A stretch of 64,000 nucleotides of DNA, from NCBI GenBank assembly GCA_031002005.1, contig CM061921.1:127006597-127070596 (forward strand). The letters run 5' to 3'. The notes beneath the pieces are model-generated. The model was given only the letters and a program-made list of their open reading frames with translations. It did not search any database and was not told the origin of the DNA. Of the stretch, positions 41,548-55,824 are shown piece after piece; the first letter of the stretch is position 1; every line of letters begins with the position of its first letter. The position numbers and the translations under genes were made by a program. The stretch comes from Vandiemenella viatica. Its lineage: Eukaryota; Arthropoda; Insecta; Orthoptera; Morabidae.

Positions 41548-42892
41548 CTGATTTGTGTTCCTTGCCAGGGTTTACAGTTTACACTTTTTTATTTTATCAA
41601 AACGAGTGGTACCAGCAATGCGGCACCTTTAACTGATAATATTATTTCTGGTGAACTCGTTTTGAATTATTTTTGACAGTATCATATTATATATTCATAG
41701 CAAAACCAAACGATTCTCTTCCCGTACTTGTAAATAGTGGTTTCAGTCTTATAACTAACTACACTTTTAGCCTAACTCGGTATAGACATTTTGCAGAGTA
41801 ACAGAGTGGTTCTCAGTAATATTTTGCCCGAACTGGAAGCTTCAAAGGGTGAAATCGGTAGTCAGTTGACCGATGATGCTGATTTAAATGAGATATAAAC
41901 TGCAGAATCTGAATAAAAACCAGATCCTTGTTACTGGCAAAAATTAAATTAAGTGACCGTCAGAAAAAACACATTTCTATAAAAAGCTGTATAAATTTCT
42001 TTGCAAACAAACAAAACTTAATCTCCCATGTTCCTTAACTTCATATCGTCGTCTCCCTGCTATATTTCTTTATCGTTTATCTTGAATTGCTCTATCGCGT
42101 AATACCTGTCAAATACAAGCTAGATTTAAGGCAAACATAAGCCATGAGATATAAATAATCCGGGCTATTCACATCACCGTCCTCAATTGCAATTAATTTC
42201 TATTTTTAATTTTCCGTTGCGTTTCGAACGTGTAACATTGCTGTCCCATGTTAGGTAACAACCTCAACTTAGAGCTTTATTTTCCTAATTTTGCAAGTGA
42301 TGAGATATTACACAAGTTTCTTGCTGAATTGCATTCGTGCTATAAAGATATGTAACCTTGGCGTACAGTAGAGAATTCTCTGTCGCAATGTACAATATGA
42401 AGCTGAAAATCCCCCTTTCAGAAAGGAAAACATTTTACGTTACCATTACGATTGTAGGAAGTCCAACACTTGTAAGGAATCCTCTCTGCAACTATAAAAA
42501 TTTAATCAGACACCCAGAAGTAGAAACAATATCTTCCACCGTGTCAGTTACGAATAATCCCGATCACACAAGTTACCGACCAGTTCCTTGCAAGAAAAGA
42601 ATCGCGTCAGATTTTTGACATCAAATGATAACAAACGAAAGACACTCCAATTTAAAATAAGAGTAAAAAACCTTTATAATAAATATTTCACATTAAAAGT
42701 TATAGTTCGATTTTATGTCCGACAGTTGTATGTGCGTAACTAGGGCAGCATTTTTTTTTGGTATAGGGTAGGTATAAGCTGGAAAGCCCGTTTGACAACA
42801 ATACGTAGTGACAAAAGGGAGCAATGTTAAAATAGCCTTTTTGGTGACTTCAGGGTATTCACGCCTAACTCAGTGACACGTGTTAATGTGGA
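41548..42892. other. No gene recognised
   Basis: Only short frames; 42358-42618 (86 codons) has no recognisable motif. Confidence 0.3.
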
Positions 42893-44240
<1,348 letters not shown>

Positions 44241-44871
44241 TCTCTGAAATTAAAAGGGCTAACTGTAACTTAGAATGGAAGATGCTTTGGTAGAATTTTC
44301 ATTGGTGGTTTTTGTAAATTTATTCATATTGGACACTGTGGTTTCGCGTTTTAGCTTTGTTGGTCTAGACAACTATTTACTAAAACTTTTTTAATCCTCG
44401 ATAATCACAACAGGTATAAATCCGTAGTACAAACAAGAGTCATCCTGTCCTTTTTCAAAAAAATAGATTTTGCCTCTTAATTTATCTTCTACATCTTCTT
44501 GGTTTTATACCTTTTCCGCGCCCTAAAATTAATAAAGTTACTGGTAAGTATTTATTTAAAGTTACTTTTTCATAATTAACGTATCTATACCATTTTGAAT
44601 GATGGAGCGGATTACGCATTTTTTAAAAATAGTCAGGTACTATTTATGAATGTAAAAACTTATAATGATCAACCAGCAACAACATTCTCGGGACTATTTT
44701 ATTGGCACTCTTTTCCTTCTTCATTATCAGCCACTGTGATAGCCGTCCAGTCCTTAGCCAGTTATCCATGAAAAACTAAAAACTAATACATACCAACACC
44801 GAATTAACTTAATAATAGGCAAAATAAGTATTTGTAGCTACACAACCATTATTAAATTTCAATAACATACT
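44241..44871. other. No gene recognised
   Basis: AT-rich, possibly the flank of the hAT-derived element. Confidence 0.3.
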
Positions 44872-45200
44872 TACACCTATACTAATATTATAAATGCGAA
44901 AGTAACTCTCTCTCTCCGTCTGTCTGTTTGTTACGTTTGTTGGGCTAAATCCGATCGAGATGAAATTTGACAAGCAAATGCTATTTGACATTAGGATGGA
45001 CATAGGATACTATTTTCTGTATAGATAATACATACTGTCGTTGAATTATGAAAACTATCTGAACTATGAAAGACGGATGCATAATATCTATACGATAGAG
45101 AGGCTCGGTAGCGTAGTGGATATGGTATTTGTATGAATATTGTCGTGAGGCTTCGGGTTCAAACCCCACTGAGAGTAGAAATTCTTATGAATTATTTTTC
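44872..45200 (+). repeat. Composite interspersed repeat, copy 3, with tRNA-like segment
   Basis: TATACTAATATTATAAATGC, GTCTGTCTGTTTGTTACGTT, CCGATCGAGATGAAATTTGA, TTAGGATGGACATAGGATAC, then about 100 bp later CTCGGTAGCGTAGTGGATAT and GGGTTCAAACCCC (A and B boxes). The block order equals copy 2. Confidence 0.65.
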
Positions 45201-45351
45201 ATAGTTTGAGCCAAGCCTAAGATTTTGTAGTAAGGATACCATATTGAAATGTAGGTCAAGGCTGGAATGCGTGGCAAATCGTAGGTGGTAGAACAGAGCC
45301 TTAAGCGTTTACTTTATTCACGGTATACTGGTTTCACATTCAGTTTTGTGT
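45201..45351. other. No feature recognised
   Basis: Short spacer between two composite repeats. Confidence 0.3.
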
Positions 45352-45620
45352 GTGATCTAAACTAATAATGTTATATATGCGAAAGTAAGTTTCCGTCTTT
45401 TTGTTACATTTTTACGACTATATGTGTACACCGATGACAATGAAATACTTTGTTTCTTTATGAAGGGAATAGGATATTTTTTACCGGTATGAAAAACAAT
45501 TTTAGTCATGAGTAAGGTTCGACGGTAGAATGGTATATCGATGACGTTCCCGTCATATTATGACGACTCGGTTTCGGTTGGGACATATGTTAGGTAACTT
45601 TCAGCTTTCTATATCCAATT
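45352..45620 (+). repeat. Composite interspersed repeat, copy 4 (diverged)
   Basis: AAACTAATAATGTTATATAT, GCGAAAGTAAGTTTCCGTC, TTGTTACATTTTTACGACTA, a degenerate body, then GACGGTAGAATGGTATATCG and GGTTTCGGTTGGG as a weak tRNA-like end. Confidence 0.5.
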
Positions 45621-45887
45621 CTAGCAATCAAATTCCAAGTCCACGCGTATGAAATCGCGGGTAACAGTTAGTTTATTAATAAATATCTCACAGCTTAATT
45701 AAACTCGTGTTTACTGTGACTTAAGCACCAAATGTTTTGCGTCACGGTCAAGTGATACATCAGCCTGTAGTGTGTGGCAAAACAATCATGGATTATCCTC
45801 ATTATAGTTTTGCGCTTTTCCAAAATAATAATTGTAACTGCGGAATTATTTAGCAGCAAAAATAATCCAACGATTCAATAACAAATA

Positions 45888-46105
45888 TTTTTTTTTCTTA
45901 AGGCTTTACGCCTCGTCGACGTCGAGGTCATTAGAGGCGGGTTGGGACTGGGGACAAGAAACGGGAAGGAATTCGGCCATGGCATTTTGAAGGAAGCAAC
46001 CCGGCGTTCACCTGGAGTGATTTGGGGAAACCATGGAAAACCCAAATCTGGATGGCTGGACGGGGATTCGAACCGGCGTTCTTCCGAATGCGAGACCTGA
46101 GTGCT
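45888..46105 (-). mobile_element. tRNA-derived SINE (family 1), slightly 5'-truncated
   Basis: Minus strand: GGTTCGAATCC, body CCAGGTGAACGCCGGGTTGC, 3' hairpin CGCCTC-TAATGACCTCGACGTCGAC-GAGGCG, TAAAGCCTTAAG, A tail. The A-box half is missing or replaced beyond about 46100. Confidence 0.8.
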
Positions 46106-46866
46106 ATTTATTTATCCCTTAGTTTTTACAGTTTTTATTCTTAAAACAATTTACTTTAAAAAAAAATATAAATAAAAATAGATCTGGTTAATTATTCTTA
46201 ATGATGACCTTAGCGCTAACAGGAAAACTGCAACTGATTCGCGGAACCCTTTAGACCAAGATGGCTAAATGGTCGCAGACCAAAGGCCAATAAATAAAAT
46301 AAAAAAAAAACCCCTTTAGACGACCCGTTCCCGATCTCACTTTGCTCCAGTCGACAGCGTCGGCCGGCCCGATTTGGTTAGTATCGCACTAGCGGTCTAC
46401 CACCACGCGTATATCCAACTTGCTCTGAAATTTGTATATTCCATTTAATAGAAATAGAATTAATTAGTTACTAATGTTCTAATATTTAAATTAAATAAGT
46501 ATAGCCCTATATTTCTCAAAAACATAAATTCTTTGTGTAACCCTGACTGCTGTAATATTGTGCGAAAAGCCTGGGAAAAAGAGAAAGACGTGGTCCAAGC
46601 AGCTATATTTATAGTTCAGTCACTAGACCCTTAGATGTGTTGGTTGGTGAAGATCTCCGGAATTTCTTGGGCATCACACCGTAAGTTTTTTGCGGATGTA
46701 TTGAATTTAGTAAATTCTTTCATAGAAAAGAAAAATACCATGATGCGTGAAGCATTGACCGCAGAGGACTTAATAAAGAATGAAATGCCTGATTTTGTTA
46801 TGAACGTGGACATGTGAGGTGTCCTATAAAACCTTGTGGGTCTTGTACACCTACAGCAACTCTCCA
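46106..46866. other. No gene recognised
   Basis: A 78-codon minus-strand frame (46867-46631) and a 60-codon plus frame overlap each other at 46635-46867; I recognise neither. 46340-46420 on the minus strand looks vaguely tRNA-like (GTGGTGGTAGACCGCTAGTG) but lacks a B box. Confidence 0.3.
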
Positions 46867-47090
46867 CTGAGCGTGGTGGCCTCGCATTCGGGAGGACGCA
46901 GGTTCGAATCCCCGTCCGGGCATCCAGATTTGTGTTTTACACGGTTTCCCCAAATCAGTCCAGGCGAATGCCGGCATGATTCCTTCAAAAGACCATGGCA
47001 GGATTCTTTCCCGTTCCTTGTCCCCAGTCCCATTCCGCCTCTAATTACCTCTACGTCGACGAGGCGTAAAGCCATAGGTAAAAAAAAGCA
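46867..47090 (+). mobile_element. tRNA-derived SINE (family 1), A-box deletion
   Basis: GAGCGTGGTGGCCTCGCATT lacks about 20 bp of the A-box region present in the 33.9-kb copy. B box GGTTCGAATCCCCG; 3' hairpin CGCCTC-TAATTACCTCTACGTCGAC-GAGGCG; TAAAGCCATAGGTAAAAAAA. A probable imperfect TSD GCARCTCT flanks it. Confidence 0.8.
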
Positions 47091-47419
47091 GCTCTATCAA
47101 TATTTCTGTTTCTTGCTGGTCAAATACATCTGTCTCAAAATAATAACAGTTACGACGCAACAGCAAAAGAAAACAGATAACCAAGCAGTGTGAACACAAC
47201 CGGGCGAGGCTTTACACGGCCAGTTTTCAGGGCAAATTGGTGGGGGACAGACTTACCCTCACGTTTCCACCCTACATCGGATGATCTCCCTGCCTGGTCT
47301 CCCAGGAACTCTCTTCAGACGACCCGACTTAGTGAGAGCATGTCGGAATGTCTAAAGGGGCCTTTACGCAAAATTCAGTTTGAAGAATATAGTTGAGAAT
47401 ATCAAGCGAGCGTTATGGA
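47091..47419. other. No gene recognised
   Basis: A 68-codon frame at 47190-47396 has no recognisable motif. Confidence 0.3.
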
Positions 47420-47540
47420 AGAACGTGGGTTCGAATCCCCGTCTGGCCTTCTAGATTTTAGACTCGTTCCTTATCTCCCATCCTCACCCGGGCGTAATGA
47501 AATCGGCGTCGATGAGCCGCAAAGGCCGAAGCAAAAAAAA
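47420..47540 (+). mobile_element. SINE family 1-related fragment, diverged tail
   Basis: GGGTTCGAATCCCCGTCTGG (B box) then CTTATCTCCCATCCTCACCC and the tail GGGCGTAATGAAATCGGCG, TCGATGAGCCGCAAAGGCCG and an A run. It is an internally deleted or related subfamily. Confidence 0.55.
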
Positions 47541-47589
47541 CTTGTATGTAAGGAACGTCATACATTTATCAGTTCTTAAACCGTTCGTG

Positions 47590-47778
47590 TTAAAAAAATT
47601 TCCCTGCGGTGAAGTCATTAGAGGCGGGAGAGGATGGGGGAATTCTGCCATAGCACTTTGAAGGAACCAACCCGGCATTCCTTGGAGTGATTTCGGGAAA
47701 CCACGGAAGGCCGAACGGGGATTCGAACCCACGACTTATGCCAGATCTTTACCGCTTACTCACCATGCTCCGTTTGTA
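47590..47778 (-). mobile_element. tRNA-derived SINE (family 1), degenerate
   Basis: Minus strand: AACGGAGCATGGTGAGTAAG, GGGTTCGAATCCCCGTTCGG, CACTCCAAGGAATGCCGGG, CGCCTCTAATGACTTCACCG. The 3' hairpin partner strand is eroded (CAGGGAAA instead of GAGGCG). Confidence 0.65.
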
Positions 47779-48429
47779 GGTTTGATCAAATTATGTTTAA
47801 ACACTCTATTACTGGAATGACCAACCAATAAATTCCGCTACAGCATGTGGGATTTCTTAAATATTTTCTGTTTAATATCAGAAAGCACTGATGATTGAGA
47901 AAGAAATGGAGTTATGCCTGAATTCAAGTAGTGGTATACGCTTCGAAGCTGGGAAAACAACTGTCGTAGGAGAAGATCCAGCCAGCATTGTAATGTTCAG
48001 CATTTAATTGTTGATTTTTTCAAGATTAATAGTTGCTTTCTTTTTATACCATAATTTTATCGAGGATTACTAAAAAATTACTAAGACTCGATCGTGGTGT
48101 TATACACGCTTGTGTCATTATAATATTCGGAATAAAATTACTTCAAAAAGTGTTAATCACAAATTTTTCTTGATTCGCACAATGCTTTTAGATTGATCAA
48201 AGCATTAACCCTGATTCAGATGACGGCTCGTTATTGTTGAATATTAGTTGCCAGATCTAACTTAAGGGACGGTTACTAATACTTATCTGAAATTCTAACG
48301 AATCTTCATTTAAAGTTATACAGAGAATTGTTTCAGTTTTCGTATAAAATTCTATGTTCACTGCTACTAAGAAATAGTATCGCTATTAGTAGATTAACGA
48401 CACACAATATAAGCGGCTGATTGGATGAC
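47779..48429. other. No gene recognised
   Basis: AT-rich, no feature. Confidence 0.3.
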
Positions 48430-48800
48430 CTGTGGCACTGGTATTCAGCTCTGGACCCAAATAGTAATGTTAGGACGTTTCACGCAAACAGATACACTAA
48501 GCAAAACATGCGTAGCAAATGCAAATTAAACAGGGTTTTGCGTGTTATGAGGAGAACAGCTGGCTATACATTACGAGACAGAAAGAGATCTGATGAAATC
48601 CCTAAAAAACTCAAAGTCAAACCAGTTCTCCAAACTGTGCAAACCTACAGACCATCTTGGACAGACCATGTACTAAGGATGAAGACGGACTGAATCCCAC
48701 GAAAAATTCTCAAATACCATCCCAGAGGCAAGAGAGATGTAGGAAGACACCAAGAAGATGGATTGAGACCGTAACAGGCCACCAGACCTAATACCGGACA
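48430..48800 (+). pseudogene. LINE ORF2 C-terminal fragment
   Basis: RRTAGYTLRDRKRSDEIPKK (near 48552), VQTYRPSWTDHVLRM and then HPRGKRDVGRH in another frame: the GYTLxDxKRxEEI...W..HVxRM...RRRxGRP block of insect endonuclease-RT proteins. Confidence 0.65.
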
Positions 48801-51800
48801 GGAAGAAGAAGTTATTAATTTTAACTACAACGCCAAATTTGAAATGTGGCTCTATCTAATGAGTCGTGGTGACCCTGCAATCCTATATTTTCTGTGGTTG
48901 AGATGATCTCCTTTTTTGTCATTATTCCTGCAACTAAGCAGTCTGTGAAGCATTTAATGCTTATTTTTTTAACTCAGTTACTGGAGAAGGAACGACTTCG
49001 TATTAGACTAAACCTGAATTCAGTACAACGTCCCGCTTTGTTAACATGTTAGTATTTTTGCCTGTCGTTCTAAGTTGCTACAAATTTTTCTGTTATGGGT
49101 ACTCGCTCATGCAACTAAACAATTTAAGACATCTTCAGTGCCGTAATGTGTAATGTAATGGCGACTTCTATTTACAATTATGAGTATTAAGAATATCGTC
49201 GAATGTGTTCTACACTAGCCGTATGTTTCACTGAATTTTCTCAAACGGTTTATAAAAATTACGATTCGCATTTAGATTCCACATCACAAGTTTTAGTTTA
49301 CTACTTACTTTCGTACTGCATAAATTGTTTGTTTGAGCAGCTTAACAACTGCCGGGATCAAAAAAATATGTCGGAAAACTAATGATTTGGCGGTGTGTTA
49401 GAATGTTGTCACAATACAGTGTACAAACCGCCCTCCTTTAAATTTTAGAAATTAATTTGAAAGGGTTTTTAATGTAGTCGATGATATAGTTATCTCTGAA
49501 CAACTAGCTGTAGTAGGTCAGAGAGTTTGTTTTGGTTTTTCCAGCGAGTGTTGAAGTAGACGCATGGCGTAACAAAAAAAAGGTGTTTTAAGTTGTGCTC
49601 TTAGTGGTTTAACGGGTATATACATAAAATCAGTGTTGAGTGTTTAACCCGATTTAATTACGTAATGCATATTTTACGCCTGTGTTAATTGTCGGAGACC
49701 AAACATATGAGTTTTGGTTTGTGAGTAAGTGTACGCGGTACTGCATATGCGTACGACGGATTTCGGCGGGATTATTCCGTGTTTATAATTGTCCGTGGCT
49801 GCTAATGTGAAATCAATTTGGCAATATTCGTTACTCAAGGAGATTAGTGAACTCAAGGAGTGACTTTCCACGTAGTAAAGACTGTTTATTTAGCCGTTAC
49901 GAGCATTAAGAACAGACGGTGTATGACGAACAGTTGGAAGATATATTACATTAAATGCTTGCAAGTCACTTGCCACTCTAACGAATTGCAATCTTCGGGT
50001 AAATGTTATTGTGAAGTGTATAATAGTGTTAACATTTTATTTTACATTGGTGGTCGGAAATTAGTACACTTAAGGAACTAGCAGAATAAATGTGTTCATG
50101 TATTTATGAAAACGAAGTGTTTATTTTATTTTCTACGAAGTGCACGTAATATTCCCGAACCATCCAATGTTGGCGACCAAAATACATTAAAACGAAGTCC
50201 GATTACACCTTTCCTTAGGTAAATAACAATTTTCATAGTGAAATATCGAGAAAAAAAACCTATCAAGTCAAACATGTTATAAACAGTATATATATATAAT
50301 TTACACAGTTGTTTGACAATGTGTTTTTCACTTAAATTTATGTATGCCATAAAAACCATTTTGTTTAGCGGCAAGACGGAGGACCCATAGTAAAAACATT
50401 TCCAGAGACATTGGTGGAAATTTGTGTCAGAATTCAGTCAAATAAGCAATTTACTGCAACAACAATTGTGGAGTTGACAGTTTCGTCGCAGCCCGAGCTG
50501 CTAAAGTAGTAACTGGATCGGTGTACTCAAATGATACGGCGAATTTTACTATTCTCGAATAGATAATGAATGGGAAGGCAAAATAACTCAAAGAGCAGCT
50601 GACTGAAGTCAGTTGAAAATTTCCTTCAATCAAATACGCTGTTTACGTATCAAGTAGTTGCACATGAACAGCTTTCAAATAAATTTAATTTGTCAGTTGA
50701 AACTGCCAGGATTTGGTTATCTGATTAGATTGTGTTGTATGGAGTGGTGTTTCGAGCAGCACTTGAGTTTAGTCAGGTAATGGATCAACACGTGATACTG
50801 CAGCTACTGTTTAAGGTTAGTCCCAACTGCTGTCAGTGCGCGGTTCCTTTTCGAAACAGCTAATTAGAATATTACTCACTAGTATTGCATTCTAGCTAAT
50901 AATTAAATCAAGTGTGATTAAAATACGCCACGTGAAAGAGACTCGACGCGTACTCAAATCAATGTCGGATTTCCAAACATTCCATTCGTCGTACAAGTGG
51001 ATTAGATACGTACTGACTCTGATAGGAGAGGTATTTTCCATTTCATTTTACAACTGTAGCCTTTTATAACCCATGATACCAAAGCTAATAAGTATTCATT
51101 GCAGGCATTTGGAAACTAGAGCGCTTATCTGATGATCCTGGATGGCTATTCGGGCACGGAAGACATCTGTTCTGCAGCTGCCAGGTACTATTGCATTTTC
51201 TGCATTGGTTTTTTTGTCTTGTAGGTTGGGTTCCACTTCAGAAAATTTACGATGTTTCTTTCTATTATATTCTTACAAGGCGTTCCTTGTAAAACATAGA
51301 ATCCTGCTTTTTCTTTCAATGACAAAGAATTATTTCTACGTAGAAGTTGTGGAGCATTTTCCTCAGTTTCAAATAATATTTATAAATGTATGATAAATGA
51401 TTACTGACAGTGAAATTAATCTTTTATTCAGTTTATTTGTATACCGAATGCACTTTACTCGCAGAAGTGAGCTTCTATAAACGGGTAAAACCATGCCCTC
51501 GGTAAACCAATTAAACGAACAAAAAAACCGATTGTATTGGCAGCAATCATTGATAATAATTACTTCACTGTGTTCCGACGGGTGCATCTTATCTAGTTGA
51601 TTAGTCGCATCAGAATCCATTATCATCTCGAGAAGACAAACAATATCTTTTACACAAAGGTCGCACGTGATTTCTTAATTTCCACCATATTTCTAAAAGC
51701 TCTTCTACACATCATATGTTCTGTGAAATAAAGCAAAATTATGATTGATATGCAACAGTTAAAAGCGTCGAGATTCATTGCAACAGCATGTAATTTCGCA

Positions 51801-51964
51801 AATTTCCTACTACAAATACATAAAGTGAGATGTTACCATGGAAATAAGATGCCTATATGCAGTCTTTTCATCATGGTGCCATTACCAATTGAAATGCATA
51901 TAAAATGGTTTACGTTTGAGGCAAAGCTTCCTTTCCACTCAGAATTTAGGCAAGTGTAAAATTT
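48801..51964. other. About 3.1 kb without a recognisable gene or repeat
   Basis: AT-rich unique-looking sequence. The largest frames are 82-85 codons without motifs (50126-50374, 51142-51393, 51369-51626). A TATATATATA run lies near 50290. Confidence 0.35.
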
Positions 51965-53250
51965 AGATGTAGATGAAGACATGATCTTTAGATTTTTTTA
52001 CTGTCGTCAGTCTCTCGACTGCTTGATGCAACCCTCCAAATGTTCCTCTCTTGTGCTAACCTCTTCGTCTCAACATACTCCTTACAACCCACGTCTTCGC
52101 TTACCGGCTTCATATATTCTAATATTTGTATATCTCTACATTCCCTTCCATTATACTATTCTCTCCTTTAACAAATTAACCAACCCCGCATGTATTAAAA
52201 CGTGACCTATTATAAAGCTCCTTCTTTCTGTAACGCTCTTCCACAACATTCTTTCCTCATCATTTCCAAAACGCATTCTTTTCGTACTTCATCCATCCAC
52301 TTAAGTTTCAGCATCCTTCGATAGCACCACGTTTCAAATGCTTCAGTTTTTCTACTTTCTAATATTCCAGAAGTCCATGCTACACTACCATAAATCGCTA
52401 TGCTCCACCAATAGAGTTATAAAAAACCCTTTCTGAGTTCAAGATCAATATTTGAAACTAAAAGCTTTCTCTTTTTTTCAAGAAGAGTCTTTACGGTAGT
52501 GTTATCCTATTTTTAACATGATTCCTGCTTGAGTCAACAGTTGTAATTTTACTTCCCAAGTAGCAGTTTTTTTTTATCGTATACGATACTATTTTTTATA
52601 CTTAATAGACTATTACTGCTATTATTTCTACTACATTTAATCACTTTTGTCTTGCTTTGGTGTATATATTTAGTTCAAAATCTTCTTTAAGCATTTTGTT
52701 AATGCCATTAAGTAACTTCTCAATATCCTCAGTCTAACATGACAATGTTATCAGAAAATCGAAGCATAGTTATTTTTTTCTCCTTGATTACTTATGCCAC
52801 TTTTTCTTTTCTTTTACTTCCTTTGTTGTTTCTTCAAGTTGAATATTAATGGGAGTAGACTACAAACTTGTTTCAGGAACTTCTAACTGATGCATGATTT
52901 TCTAATTATTTTTTTAAAACATATAGCCACTTGTTTCTCATAACAATTACACTTTTCTATCATGATATTTTAAACCCGATATATCTGAAACTTTCACTCC
53001 AGGCAAATGCCGGGATGCTTCCTTCAAAAGGCCATGGCCGAATTCCTTCCAATTCCTTGCCCCCATCCTTGCACCCCATCCTTTCCCGTCTCTAAAGACC
53101 TCGCTGTTGAGAGACGTAAAGCAGTTAAAAAAAAAAAAATCTGAAACTTTAAACATATATTCAACCTAAAATTATCAAGAGCTTTTTCTAAATCAACAAA
53201 CCACAAGAGTTTCTTTGTTTTTCTTAATCCATCCTTGAAGCATTAATCTT
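51965..53250 (-). pseudogene. LINE ORF2 RT fragment (RTE/L1-like), split by a SINE
   Basis: The minus strand contains, in scattered frames, a KKTKVMK-like piece near 52640, the region equivalent to LELRKRFIK..VWSVALYGSETW near 52430, and FEMWCWRRMLK-like residues near 52320. These are the palm/thumb region of insect RTE/L1-type ORF2 proteins. The SINE at 52995-53139 is inserted upstream. Confidence 0.5.
52995..53139 (+). mobile_element. SINE family 1b, 5'-truncated, 11-bp TSD
   Basis: Flanked by TCTGAAACTTT (52984-52994 and 53140-53150). Starts at CACTCCAGGCAAATGCCGGG, so the tRNA head is absent. The 3' hairpin has a new stem: CGTCTC-TAAAGACCTCGCTGTTGA-GAGACG, then TAAAGCAGTTAAAAAA. Confidence 0.85.
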
Positions 53251-53499
53251 AAGTCCAGATATTTTTAATTTTTTTGTTTAAATTTTAGTTTATTTGCGAT
53301 GGAGCACACACGCTCCCGTGGAAATGTCCTTACATCCACTCTTTCATATTTCTTCATCTCTCTCTCCCCTTCATTTTTTTTTCTCCGCCTACCTACTCCT
53401 TCCCTTCACAAAATACAACTTTAAACTCCTTCAGTGTTTTTGGGAAACTGTCCATTATGTCCCTGACTCCGTTTCAAGTGCCAGCTAATGATTTTCGTC
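53251..53499. other. No gene recognised
   Basis: Pyrimidine-rich plus strand; could be the 3' UTR of the LINE that follows on the minus strand. Confidence 0.3.
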
Positions 53500-54173
53500 A
53501 TCTCTTCCGATCCATGTAGAACCTTCAATTCGTCATCCTTGTACTATCGCAAACCAAACATTCTTTTCGCCTTTGTTCTATCTTCCAATGACTCCTAGCC
53601 CAGCTCCTTCAGCGTATCAGTTACTGACTGAATTCTGCGGTAATTTCCGCAAACAAATCTAGCTGCTCTCCTCTGTACCCCTTGAAGCTCCTGAATATGG
53701 GGTTCGCCACCACTCCACTATATTAAAGCAGTTCCACTCATCAGTCCCTACAATAAACCTGCCTAACGTGTCCTGCCCAACTGAGTTTAATATCAAAAGT
53801 TTTGTCAATATATTTACACATAGGATCTTTTACAAACAATTCCTGCTCTAACCTATAATCATAGAAAATTTTTACTTTTTTATCTGTGTACCTAATTAGC
53901 TGACTCTTCTTGCCATTTATTTTCTATCTATTTTTATTTACCCAGCTAGATATCCTGTTCAGATCTTCTTGCTGTTGTTCACAGTCCTCTACTGTTTTAT
54001 TCCTTTCTATAACATTATGTCATCTGCAAACAATCCAACTTCTGAATTCAACCCATCAATACAATCATTTATTAGAATAATGAACAGCAATGGTCCCAAT
54101 TCACTACCCGGTGGTAATGTTGTACCTCCTTTGATACTGCGTTACCCATTCTAACCCTTTGCTTTCTTTCTTC

Positions 54174-54346
54174 GGGAGCGTCCATTAATTACGTGAGGTG
54201 AAATAAGGGGGGAGTGTGTCCGCCGAAATCTCACGTCATCTAAAGGGGGGGGCGGGGTTTCAACCAGATCTCACCAAATCTCACCACAAGGGGGATTGGG
54301 GGGGGGGGGAGGTCCGGAATTCCGCTCGTAATTAATGGAAGCCCCC
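54174..54346. mobile_element. G-rich MITE with 20-bp TIRs
   Basis: 173 bp flanked by TTC (54171-54173, 54347-54349). TIRs GGGAGCGTCCATTAATTACG and the inverted GGGGGCTTCCATTAATTACG match at 18 of 20. Inside are G runs of 8-12 on the plus strand (54246-54253, 54299-54309). The GTCCATWAATTACG end resembles MITEs seen across invertebrates; the parent transposon family is not identifiable here. Confidence 0.75.
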
Positions 54347-55129
54347 TTCTAAGAATTCCTCTACCCCCCTGCAAGTCACTTTCTCATCTACCCAATGGTT
54401 TTTACCTTATCTGCCACCATTTTATTGCTCACTCTGTCAAATGATTTGTCAACCTAGTCTCCCTTGCCCATTCCATCTGCAGTATCTTGCATGTTGCCTA
54501 CTAACTGAGAGTCACATGAGTGTCCTTTCCTAAATCCATGTTGCTGTTTTGCAAACCAGTTCCTTCCCTCACAGACATTCGCCTACCAACCTCTCCATCA
54601 TCTTTCCCACCACTGATGTTAGACTAATTGGCCTGTAATTTCTACTTTATTTGTCTCACTTCCTTTATGGACTGGTACTACTATGACACTTTTCCAGTCC
54701 TCTGGTAAGCAGCAAGTCTCCAAACTCAGTGTAAATAATAGTACTAGATAATGCACAATGTCATATTGCACTATCTTTAATACATCTGTAGTAATATTAT
54801 CCACACCAGACGCCTTGTTCTTTTTTAGCTTTCTTATTCCACCCATAATATGCTGAGGATTTATTTCCAGTTTTTTAGTCTGTTAATTACTACTTATGTG
54901 GAGAATTTGCTCATCTGATTTTCCCCCTCCCATACCAGAATGATAATTCTTAATGTTCTGACGAAACATTTACATAGTATCTCTTTTTTTCGAAATCCTC
55001 AGTAACTTCTTCCCCATCCTTACACACAATTGTCTGTATACCTTTCTTCCCCTTAGTTTTCTAATATAGCCATAGAAACTCCTAACTGCATTACTCTGTG
55101 CCCCCCCCCTCCCTTGCAGCTGTAATGTA

Positions 55130-55430
55130 AACGGTCTTGTGGCTCAGTGGTTATGGTGTCTGACTGTTGATCGAAAGGTCCCTGATACAAATCCCTGTCT
55201 CAGCGGGCATTTTCATTGACCTTAATCCGACCGTCAGCTCTGGCACAGCTTGCTGGGTAATGTAAAGCACGGCAGAATGCTTCCATAGTTCAGATTTCAC
55301 GTTAAACTGTAGGTCCTCTGTACCCGGTACGACTACTGGGTGAAATTAAGGTGGCTACGACAGGGGTGGAATACGTAGCCAATGGAAACCATGTCACCAG
55401 GTCATTACGACCACACGGAATTATTACTAT
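55130..55430 (+). mobile_element. tRNA-derived SINE (family 2), long form
   Basis: GTCTTGTGGCTCAGTGGTTA (A-box region), a B-box-like ATACAAATCCC, then a body of about 130 bp absent from the 41.4-kb copy, then TGTACCCGGTACGAC, GGTGGCTACGACAGGGGTGG, GTCACCAGGTCATTACGACC and (ATT)n. Confidence 0.7.
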
Positions 55431-55575
55431 TATCCCTATAATATTTTTCATAAACACATCTAAACTTTCTTCTTTGCTGCTATTTATTCCTTGTATAGTT
55501 ATTTCAAGGTTTCCCTGCATCCTTGCTGTCTCTTAACTCTGTTGTGTTCTCTTCTTACCAACCTCTTGAGCATCA

Positions 55576-55824
55576 TTTTTTTTTTATCTGCTTAACGTCT
55601 CTCTAACAGCGAGATCTTTAGAGACGGGAAAGGATGGGGGGAGGGGGGGCAAGGAATGGGAATGAATTCGGCCATGGCCTTTTGAAGGAAGCATCCCGGC
55701 ATTTGCCTGGAGTGATTTGGGAAACCATGGAAAACCCAAATCTGGATGCTCGGACGGGGATTCGAACCGGCGTCCTCCCAAATGCGAGGCCAGAACGCTA
55801 GCCGTTACACCACCACCCTCGGTC
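55576..55824 (-). mobile_element. tRNA-derived SINE family 1b, full length, 10-bp TSD
   Basis: Flanked by CTTGAGCATC (55565-55574) and CTTGAGTATC (55825-55834). Minus strand: GACCGAGGGTGGTGGTGTAA, CGGCTAGCGTTC, GGTTCGAATCCCCG, body CCAGGCAAATGCCGGGATGC, 3' hairpin CGTCTC-TAAAGATCTCGCTGTTAGA-GAGACG, TTAAGCAGAT, A tail. Confidence 0.85.
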
